Source of the DNA: Bacteroidales bacterium Bact_07
Lineage (GTDB): Bacteria > Bacteroidota > Bacteroidia > Bacteroidales > Tenuifilaceae
Length of the DNA: 14,069 bases
Direction of reading: 5' to 3'
NCBI GenBank assembly: GCA_001603415.1
Contig: LUYY01000247.1
Span: 1-14,069 of the forward strand
This document shows positions 1-4,357 of this stretch, piece after piece; positions within the stretch are counted from its first letter, which is position 1, and each line of letters starts with the position of its first letter. The notes beneath the pieces are model-generated. The model did not search any database, was not told the DNA's origin, and worked only from the letters and a program-made list of their open reading frames with translations. The translations under genes and the position numbers were made by a program.

Positions 1-61
1 CTCCTAATTGCTTACCCCTCTCCTGTCAGGAGAGGGGAGGGGGTGAGGTCGTTTTTCACGA
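1..61. repeat. 61-base direct repeat, copy 1, with internal hairpin
   Basis: These 61 bases are identical to 536-596. The core at 15-37 is a near-perfect palindrome (CCCCTCTCCT, loop GTC, AGGAGAGGGG), able to form a 10-bp hairpin in DNA or RNA. The G-rich stretch that follows and GTCGTTTTTCACGA are also part of the repeat. The match may extend left beyond the window. After base 61 the two copies keep a weaker resemblance through the GTAGGGGC-type module. No gene is visible here. Confidence 0.9.
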
Positions 62-100
62 GCAACGAAGACCGTTTCCATTCCCATAGGGGCGTAATGA
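62..100. repeat. Degenerate GTAGGGGC module (structured repeat, copy A left part)
   Basis: The stretch GTTTCCATTCCCATAGGGGC followed by GTAAT aligns with ATTTCCAGTCCTGTAGGGGC/TTAAC at 608-632 and GTTTCTAGCCCCGTAGGGGC/TTAAT at about 3660-3684. In the other copies this module forms a 6-pair hairpin with loop GTA. Here it is eroded to about four pairs (82-85 with 89-92, loop ATA). It looks like a decayed copy of the same dispersed element. Confidence 0.6.
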
Positions 101-130
101 TTGTAACTCCATGGCTACTCCTACTCTAAA

Positions 131-210
131 GCGATGCACGCTATGCATATGCCTATGAGCAATACTGAAACGTTGCATCGCAACGGAAAGGCATTGCAAA
201 GAGCAGTTTT
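131..210. repeat. Stem-loop repeat module, copy A
   Basis: This block aligns with 3824-3904. It opens with GCGATGCACG and closes with CGTTGCATCGC, then carries GGCATTGCAAAGAGCA. The arms GCGATGCA (131-138) and TGCATCGC (174-181) are a perfect 8-base inverted repeat, 10 pairs if one T is bulged, with 35 bases between the arms in both copies. The loop sequences differ while both arms are kept. A second, alternative hairpin CGTTGC-ATC-GCAACG (171-185) exists in this copy only. Confidence 0.8.
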
Positions 211-213
211 CAT

Positions 214-243
214 GTTCTTTCTTGTCTTGATACAAGAAAGAAC
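214..243. repeat. 12-bp perfect inverted repeat (hairpin)
   Basis: GTTCTTTCTTGT (214-225) and ACAAGAAAGAAC (232-243) are exact reverse complements around the loop CTTGAT. No run of T follows on the plus strand, so it is not an obvious intrinsic terminator. It lies between the module at 131-210 and the nested inverted repeat at 262-402, and may be the border of that element. Confidence 0.8.
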
Positions 244-261
244 CAAAGAAAATCAAGGCTG

Positions 262-402
262 AAAAGCCTGACCCGATGGGTACCCCGTGGGTGGAACTGC
301 TACGCGATACTATTCGCCACGCCTGCGGCGTGACTCATATGGTATCGCTTACAAAGCCCACCGCAACGTTCCACCCCCGACCCATTCTCAGGTCTGGCTT
401 TT
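262..402. repeat. Nested imperfect inverted repeat (candidate structured RNA or MITE-like element)
   Basis: The arms pair in order over 141 bases: 262-268 with 396-402 (AAAAGCC/GGCTTTT), 270-273 with 391-394, 276-281 with 380-385 (ATGGGT/ACCCAT), 289-297 with 368-376 (GGGTGGAAC/GTTCCACCC), 304-310 with 342-348 (GCGATAC/GTATCGC), and a terminal hairpin 318-323 with 327-332 (CACGCC-TGC-GGCGTG). That is about 40 pairs in register, with one sizeable asymmetric internal loop (298-303 against 349-367). It could be a miniature inverted-repeat element, a structured RNA or a cruciform-forming site. A GTG-started frame of 81 codons crosses it but has no protein-like features. Confidence 0.65.
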
Positions 403-496
403 ATGCCACTGCCTGCTTCTTCCACTCCATTCCCTCTCAGGGATAAGGGCTTGGATGAAGCCGTTTCTAACGAACAACCTAGATGACCCCTCTAAA

Positions 497-515
497 TCTC
501 CCCTGAGAGGGGAGA
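497..515. repeat. Small hairpin, 8-bp stem
   Basis: TCTCCCCT (497-504) pairs with AGGGGAGA (508-515) around the loop GAG. Flanking TAAA and TTTA can extend the stem past one bulged C. It resembles the C/T-rich palindrome inside the 61-base repeat. No gene lies next to it, so a terminator role cannot be assigned. The remaining sequence 403-535 shows nothing else I can name. Confidence 0.55.
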
Positions 516-535
516 CTTTAGCCCTGCAATAAGGT

Positions 536-596
536 CTCCTAATTGCTTACCCCTCTCCTGTCAGGAGAGGGGAGGGGGTGAGGTCGTTTTTCACGA
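536..596. repeat. 61-base direct repeat, copy 2, with internal hairpin
   Basis: Identical to 1-61, including the palindrome (here 550-572). The repeat interval is 535 bases, so the hairpin at 214-243 and the nested inverted repeat at 262-402 are bracketed by the two copies. Full identity between copies in non-coding DNA points to recent duplication or selection on the sequence. Confidence 0.9.
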
Positions 597-724
597 ACAA
601 CAAACAACATTTCCAGTCCTGTAGGGGCTTAACATTTACAAATGTTTACGCGCGTCTTCAGACGCGTGCATTAATAGCCCTGTAAGGGCGAACCAAGTTA
701 AACTTGGGATTATTCCCAGCGATG
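597..724. repeat. Structured mosaic repeat, copy B (hairpin series downstream of rtcB)
   Basis: Four hairpins follow one another: A 615-620/624-629 (loop GTA), B 649-656/661-668 (loop TTCA, one G-T pair), C 677-681/685-689 (GCCCT-GTA-AGGGC) and D 693-707 (CCAAGTTAAACTTGG). A small palindrome (AACATTT-AC-AAATGTT, 631-646) sits between A and B. Modules A and C match copy C of the element (3640-3823) in sequence; B and D match it in position and pairing only. The last part runs into the rtcB stop codon (710-712) and its final codons, so the hairpins could act as the 3' end of that transcript. Confidence 0.7.
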
Positions 725-2170
725 CTTTCGTTCCGGGTTGGCCATTCGAACAATTTTAGGGAAAAACTTGGCAAGCACTTCAACCAAGTCCGACTGGTAA
801 CCCATTACGGTCTCGATATCCTTATACGCCATGGGCACTTCATCGAGTCCACCCCCAATAAGTTCTACGCCCCATTTATCGAGTACAAACTTAAGGTCCG
901 ATTGGGTGAACGATTGCATGGCCTTGCTTCTCGACATACGTCGGCCTGCCCCATGCGATGCCGATGATAGCGATGCTGCATTACCCTTACCCTTCACAAT
1001 AAACGCAGGATGAACCATTGACCCAGGGATAATGCCCAGTGAATTGGGGTGTGCTGGGGTAGCACCTTTGCGGTGTACTATGGCTTTTCGACCATCGGGA
1101 AGAATTTCAGCCCAAGCAAAGTTATGGTGATTTTCAATCATTTTAAGGGGATGCTCATTGAGTTCACGGGCTACCTTTGCGTGTATATCATGGTGATTTG
1201 CCGATGCGTAATCCCCAGCCAAATTCATGGCAAGCCAGTACTCCTGTCCCTCCTGACTGTTTAGGTCGAGCCAGGCTAAATGGCGGGCTTTGCCGGGTAG
1301 TTTCACTCTTTCCATGGCAAGTTTTGAGTAGTGAAGGGCTATTTCGCTGCCAAATCCCCTTGAGCCGGAGTGGGATAGTAAGGCCAGGTAATTTCCGGGT
1401 TCAAGTCCCAGTAAGGGATTTTTGGCGGTAATTCTTAGCTCGCCCCATTCCACAAAGTGGTTGCCACCCCCCGATGTGCCCAATTGGCTGTACGCCAAAT
1501 CGCGAAACCGCTTTATTACCATTGTTGACGACCACTCTTTCCGATCGAAAAGTGATGTATCGAGGTGATTTTTATTCTTGCTTCCCACCCCAAAAATGGT
1601 TGTGCGGAAAAGGATCTGGCTTAGCATTTCGCTCTTAGTGCGGATGATATCGGGTTTTATGGGAAAAACCGACATACACATCCGGCAGGCAATATCAACT
1701 CCTACAGCATAGGGTATTACCACATTCCCAGTGGTGGCAAGCACTCCGCCAATTGGTAATCCGTAACCTTCGTGAGCATCTGCCATAAGTGCACCTGCCA
1801 GTGTAATGGGTAAACTCATGGCATTTTCCATCTGCTCAATGGCTCCGGGTTCAATGCCCTCGGCACCATATATGGTATAAGTTAATGGCTTGCGCAGCAA
1901 AACGACACCTTTTATATCGTTACCTACTGATTGGATGTTGGGTTGATAATTTTTAGTCTGAAGATACCCAACCAGCGATTTAAACCTATTGTCAGCATCT
2001 GTTTTTTCGGGCATTTCAAGAGTATTGATAATGTATTGCAACAATTCGTCCTTGGTAACCCGCTGGCTGCGAAGAATAATGTTAGCTTCACGGCAAATGG
2101 CAGCAATATCGAAATCCCCTTTCGATTTAAGAAAGTGCAGTTCCTTGGGTTTTATCTTGCTCTTGCCCAT
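710..2170 (-). CDS. rtcB: RtcB-family RNA ligase (3'-phosphate/5'-OH)
   Basis: The product (486 aa) belongs to the RtcB family, GTP- and Mn-dependent enzymes that join RNA 3'-phosphate (or 2',3'-cyclic phosphate) ends to 5'-OH ends in tRNA splicing or RNA repair, in the cytoplasm. Visible motifs in order: DAHEGYGLPIGG (131-142), GVDIAC (D159, C162), GGGNHF (N237, H238), SHSGSRG (H267, R271), ENHHN (H348, H349), HRKGA (K368), PGSM (382-385), SHGAGR with the presumed guanylated His406 and Arg410, and DEVPMAYKDI (443-452). From family knowledge these are the metal, GTP and nucleophile positions, and none is missing. Differences from the classical enzymes are GVDIACRM, ANHHDIH for the ANR motif and GATPA for GATRA, plus about 90 extra N-terminal residues, so this is a divergent subgroup whose substrate is unknown. 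ATG is the only plausible start; no Shine-Dalgarno precedes it. No archease, rtcA or release-factor gene is adjacent. Confidence 0.93.
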   Translation of the reverse strand: MGKSKIKPKELHFLKSKGDFDIAAICREANIILRSQRVTKDELLQYIINTLEMPEKTDADNRFKSLVGYLQTKNYQPNIQSVGNDIKGVVLLRKPLTYTIYGAEGIEPGAIEQMENAMSLPITLAGALMADAHEGYGLPIGGVLATTGNVVIPYAVGVDIACRMCMSVFPIKPDIIRTKSEMLSQILFRTTIFGVGSKNKNHLDTSLFDRKEWSSTMVIKRFRDLAYSQLGTSGGGNHFVEWGELRITAKNPLLGLEPGNYLALLSHSGSRGFGSEIALHYSKLAMERVKLPGKARHLAWLDLNSQEGQEYWLAMNLAGDYASANHHDIHAKVARELNEHPLKMIENHHNFAWAEILPDGRKAIVHRKGATPAHPNSLGIIPGSMVHPAFIVKGKGNAASLSSASHGAGRRMSRSKAMQSFTQSDLKFVLDKWGVELIGGGLDEVPMAYKDIETVMGYQSDLVEVLAKFFPKIVRMANPERKHRWE

Positions 2171-2182
2171 TTTAGTAGTTTT

Positions 2183-2213
2183 CAGTGTTCAGTGTGCAGT
2201 GTTCAGTGTTCAG
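2183..2213. repeat. 7-base tandem array (CAGTGTT)
   Basis: Four units, CAGTGTT, CAGTGTG, CAGTGTT, CAGTGTT, are followed by a partial fifth. The array begins 13 bases before the rtcB start codon, inside its presumed 5' leader on the minus strand. The phrase GTTCAGTGTGCAGAG recurs at about 3471-3485. Confidence 0.85.
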
Positions 2214-2237
2214 AGGGAATTTACGGATAGAGAGGCT

Positions 2238-2255
2238 TTCCCGCACTAGCGGGAA
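2238..2255. repeat. Hairpin, perfect 7-bp stem
   Basis: TTCCCGC (2238-2244) and GCGGGAA (2249-2255) enclose ACTA. A related weaker palindrome, TCCCGC-TTT-GTGGGA with one G-T pair, lies near 3359-3373. Neither is followed by a T run. It lies upstream of rtcB on the minus strand and could be part of its leader. Confidence 0.55.
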
Positions 2256-2269
2256 TATTGATTTAAAAT

Positions 2270-2478
2270 TTCAGATTCAAAATTCAAAATTGATTCTAAT
2301 TTCTCTTACCCATCACTTATTATCTGTCAACTAATCTTACGATCAACGAACAAAGAACAACTTCAGAGTTACAAAGTGTGAATCTATAAATTCTGCGTCA
2401 TCTGCTTTCCATAAACAAAAGCTAAACACTAAATAGATAAAAATTTTACCATCAACCGCCAACTATCAACTATCAACT
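2270..2478. repeat. Spacer between sigma and rtcB genes: several 7-base-period arrays
   Basis: The spacer 2171-2482 has no gene. Arrays with a 7-base period are TTCAGAT-TCAAAAT-TCAAAAT (2270-2290), a degenerate TCAACGA-ACAAAGA-ACAACTT (2343-2363) and ATCAACC-GCCAACT-ATCAACT-ATCAACT (2451-2478). The phrase TTCTGCGTCATCTGCTTTC (2391-2409) resembles AATCTGTGTCATCTGTGTTC at 3606-3625. I could not identify a convincing rtcB promoter or a terminator for the sigma gene here. Confidence 0.7.
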
Positions 2479-2482
2479 CCTC

Positions 2483-3082
2483 TTACCATGCCATTTCGAA
2501 CTCAAGGGTTAAGTTTTTCTCCTTGATCATTTTCCTTAGGTTGATTAGCGCGTAGCGCATGCGCCCCAAAGCAGTGTTGATGCTTACATTGGTTATATCG
2601 GCGATCTCTTTAAAACTTAAGTCGCCGTAGAAACGAAGCATTACCACTTCGCGTTGATCATCGGGTAGAAAGTCGATGAGCGCCCTTACCTCAAAAAGCA
2701 CGCGCTCGTAAACCATGCGTTGTTCAACGGTGGTTTCGGAAAAGCGCGGGGTGCTAAAAATATCCATGGGAAAATCGTTGTTCGATACCTCACGGTACTG
2801 TTTATTCTGCCTGAACTGGTCAATGACCAGATTATGCGCTATGCGCATCAGCCACGACCCGAACCGATTGGTTTCAGAATACTTGCCTTCCTTTACTGAT
2901 TTTATAGCTTTAATGAATGTTTCCTGCAGCAAGTCTTCGGCCAGGTGTGGCTTTCGAACCATTAGCAGGATATAGGTATAAACTTTTCGTTCGTACCTTT
3001 TATACAATATTTCAAGGGCTGAGTTGTTGCCCGCAATGTAATCCGACAGAAGCTCACAGTCGGAACGACTAATGGTATTCAC
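2483..3082 (-). CDS. ECF-type RNA polymerase sigma factor
   Basis: The product (199 aa) is a small sigma-70 family protein with only regions 2 and 4, the ECF layout; it would direct RNA polymerase to specific promoters. Region 2 spans about 20-95, with AEDLLQETFIKA (48-59) and FGSWLMRIAHNLVIDQFR (74-91) matching its core and -10 recognition parts. Region 4 spans about 137-186, with LPDDQREVVMLRFYGDLSFKE and a helix-turn-helix (IADITNVSINTALGRMRYAL) for -35 contact. The start is GTG: no in-frame ATG lies between it and an upstream TAG, and a strong Shine-Dalgarno stands 5 bases before it. A promoter is seen at 3159-3190. No FecR-type anti-sigma gene lies beside it, unlike many sigma factors that control SusC/SusD operons, so control of the downstream SusCD genes is not supported. 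Regulon unknown. Confidence 0.93.
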   Translation of the reverse strand: MNTISRSDCELLSDYIAGNNSALEILYKRYERKVYTYILLMVRKPHLAEDLLQETFIKAIKSVKEGKYSETNRFGSWLMRIAHNLVIDQFRQNKQYREVSNNDFPMDIFSTPRFSETTVEQRMVYERVLFEVRALIDFLPDDQREVVMLRFYGDLSFKEIADITNVSINTALGRMRYALINLRKMIKEKNLTLEFEMAW

Positions 3083-3087
3083 GGCTA

Positions 3088-3093
3088 CCTCCC
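3088..3093 (-). promoter_or_regulatory. Shine-Dalgarno of the sigma factor gene
   Basis: On the minus strand the sequence reads TTAGGGAGGTAGCC then GTG. GGAGG is 5 bases from the start codon, the normal spacing, and supports GTG over any other start. None of the other five genes in the window has such a site, in keeping with the usual leaderless-of-SD character of Bacteroidota mRNAs. Confidence 0.8.
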
Positions 3094-3158
3094 TAAATTT
3101 GGTTAGCGTGTAGAGCTTCTATCGATAGGCAAATGGATTTAAGAGATTAAACTTAATG

Positions 3159-3190
3159 CAATTATACAAAATCTATAAAACCAATGCAAA
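3159..3190 (-). promoter_or_regulatory. Putative promoter of the sigma factor gene
   Basis: On the minus strand TTTG (3187-3190) is followed after exactly 20 bases by TATAATTG (3159-3166). This fits the Bacteroidota consensus TTTG/TAnnTTTG with one mismatch. The spacing equals that in the three susC-type promoters of the window. A transcript would start near 3152 and carry a leader of about 70 bases. Confidence 0.5.
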
Positions 3191-3270
3191 TTTCTTTTAA
3201 ATTTATACTGGGTTTAGGTGAAAAAGGTTACACGGGAGGTGAAAAGAGATTGTAGTTAGAAGTAAATAGT

Positions 3271-3407
3271 AAAAGGAGGTTCGTGAACAGTTAAAAGTTA
3301 AAAGTTAAAAGTTAAAGGAGGTTGGTGAACCGTGAATCGTGAGGCCAAAACCTTGAATCCCGCTTTGTGGGACAGGCTCTTGAACCGTTAACCGTGAGCC
3401 GTTAAAC
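3271..3407. repeat. Cluster of 7-base-period arrays
   Basis: Four AGTTAAA units (3289-3316) are flanked by two copies of AAAGGAGGTTsGTGAAC (3272-3288 and 3314-3330). They are followed by GTGAACC-GTGAATC-GTGAGGC (3325-3345) and, after a CCCGCTTTGTGGG palindrome, by TTGAACC-GTTAACC-GTGAGCC-GTTAAAC (3380-3407). Unit sequences change from array to array, yet the period of 7 stays the same. No gene is visible. Confidence 0.85.
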
Positions 3408-3433
3408 AAAGTGGAAAATTTATCTACACCCCT

Positions 3434-3463
3434 TGTCATCCTGAGCGCAGCGAAGGATCTCTT
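3434..3463. repeat. Dispersed imperfect palindrome (CATCCTGAGCG type)
   Basis: The segment TGTCATCCTGAGCGCAGCG then AAGGATCTCTT has arms ATCCT (3438-3442) and AGGAT (3454-3458) around a GCGCAGCG centre. From memory, near-identical phrases occur as intergenic repeats in many bacterial genomes, Bacteroidota among them. Only one copy is seen here. Confidence 0.5.
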
Positions 3464-3510
3464 GAATGGTGTTCAGTGTGCAGAGATTTTTATTTTTTGA
3501 TATAATCTGT

Positions 3511-3626
3511 GACAACTAATAACCAACAACCATCAACTATCATCTAAATATGTTTCACAGGGTAACACAGTGTTAACCACAGTGTTTCACAGTGAGAATC
3601 AGTTAAATCTGTGTCATCTGTGTTCT
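3511..3626. repeat. 7-base array followed by a CACAGTG-rich stretch
   Basis: GACAACT-AATAACC-AACAACC-ATCAACT-ATCATCT (3511-3545) is five units with period 7. Next comes a stretch in which CACAGTG or CACAGGG occurs four times at 10- to 12-base intervals (3554-3596), then AATCTGTGTCATCTGTGTTC (3606-3625), related to 2391-2409. Nothing suggests a coding region. Confidence 0.7.
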
Positions 3627-3639
3627 GTTTCAACCCACG

Positions 3640-3823
3640 AACAACGAAAAACGAACAACGTTTCTAGCCCCGTAGGGGCTTAATATTAGTAACAAAAAGG
3701 GTAATCCTCCTCGTTTGCGCGCATTCCCGCACGCGTATGTGCGCTAGTACTAATCGCCCTGTAAGGGCAAATCGAGTTAGCCTAGGGTTTAAACCCTGGG
3801 GATTGAGATATTCCAAATATTTG
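3640..3823. repeat. Structured mosaic repeat, copy C (hairpin series)
   Basis: It opens with a 7-base array (AACAACG-AAAAACG-AACAACG, 3640-3660). The hairpin series then repeats that of copy B: A 3666-3671/3675-3680 (GCCCC-GTA-GGGGC core), B 3717-3724/3737-3744 (8 pairs, one G-T, 12-base loop), C 3756-3760/3764-3768 (GCCCT-GTA-AGGGC) and D 3781-3800 (CCTAGGGTTTAAACCCTGGG). Stems B and D differ from copy B in sequence but remain paired. An 88-codon plus-strand frame crossing it looks spurious. Confidence 0.75.
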
Positions 3824-3904
3824 GCGATGCACGTCATTCATAAGCCAAAGAGCCAGGGGGTAGCGTTGCATCGCAAAAGGGGAAGGCATTGCAAAGAGCA
3901 ATTT
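3824..3904. repeat. Stem-loop repeat module, copy C
   Basis: This block aligns with 131-210: GCGATGCACG at the left, CGTTGCATCGCA in the middle, GGAAGGCATTGCAAAGAGCA at the right. The arms GCGATGCA (3824-3831) and TGCATCGC (3867-3874) are separated by 35 bases, the same as in copy A, although the loop sequence differs. It directly adjoins the hairpin series at 3640-3823. Downstream, 3905-4126 is A/T-rich with no identifiable gene. Confidence 0.8.
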
Positions 3905-4126
3905 CGGAAAACCCAATCAAAAGAGATAAAGTTATTGCAGGCACAAACCGATGCTTCATTTACACTTCAACATGCTATGCTTAAACAGCGTTGCATATCC
4001 TAACTACGATAATTTTTTTATAATTCTAATTATATTCTAAGTATATGTAAAACAATACAATACGCAAAACGTGCTTCATTAGCTCGTTTTTAACACTTGT
4101 TTTGTTAACAAATTGCATTAGTAACG

Positions 4127-4158
4127 TTTGCTTTTTTAAAAAGTGTTACATATATTAG
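4127..4158 (+). promoter_or_regulatory. Promoter of the first susC-susD operon
   Basis: TTTG (4127-4130) is followed after exactly 20 bases by TATATTAG (4151-4158). The arrangement TTG-N20-TAnATTAGC is repeated at 9053-9083 and 13997-14028, which makes chance unlikely. It resembles the Bacteroidota TTTG/TAnnTTTG promoter. Transcription should start near 4165, giving a leader of about 48 bases. Confidence 0.75.
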
Positions 4159-4187
4159 CAGCGGAAATAATAAATTTCACTAACCAT

Positions 4188-4357
4188 TATTGTAAACCTA
4201 AAACTTGTTCTATGAAAAAACTAAGTGTTTTTCTTGCAGGTTTGCTACTAGCCGGAATAACTCTGGTTCAGGCGCAAACGGTAAGGATTACCGGAACGGT
4301 TACCAGTTCCGAGGATGGAATGCCCATGCCGGGTGTTTCAGTTGTTGTAAAGGGTAC
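4188..4357 (+). repeat. Shared susC 5' block, copy 1
   Basis: It aligns without gaps to 9108-9277. Bases 4188-4246 (leader, start codon, first codons) and 4275-4357 (start of the mature protein) are identical, 59 and 83 bases. The 28 bases between, encoding the second half of the signal peptide, carry 10 mismatches. Beyond 4357 similarity falls sharply, with frequent silent changes. Confidence 0.93.

Noticed and set aside
287..532. 81-codon plus-strand frame starting at GTG
   Set aside because: It runs through the nested inverted repeat, has no domain-like pattern, no ribosome site and low-complexity composition; better explained as a chance frame in structured DNA.
704..967. 87-codon plus-strand frame
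   Set aside because: It is antisense to the clearly coding 3' end of rtcB, whose motifs fix the true frame.
2183..3660. CRISPR array
   Set aside because: The repeats are contiguous 7-base units without unique spacers, and no cas gene is present.
3737..4003. 88-codon plus-strand frame
   Set aside because: It is built from the repeat modules at 3756-3904 and has no recognisable protein features.
4066..4091. Hairpin AAAACG...CGTTTT followed by T, as a terminator
   Set aside because: The stem has only 6 pairs with a mismatch and a weak inner part, and no gene ends upstream on the plus strand.
4143..4211. 23-codon N-terminal extension of the first SusC
   Set aside because: It overlaps the -7 element at 4151-4158, would spoil the signal peptide, and is not matched upstream of the second susC.
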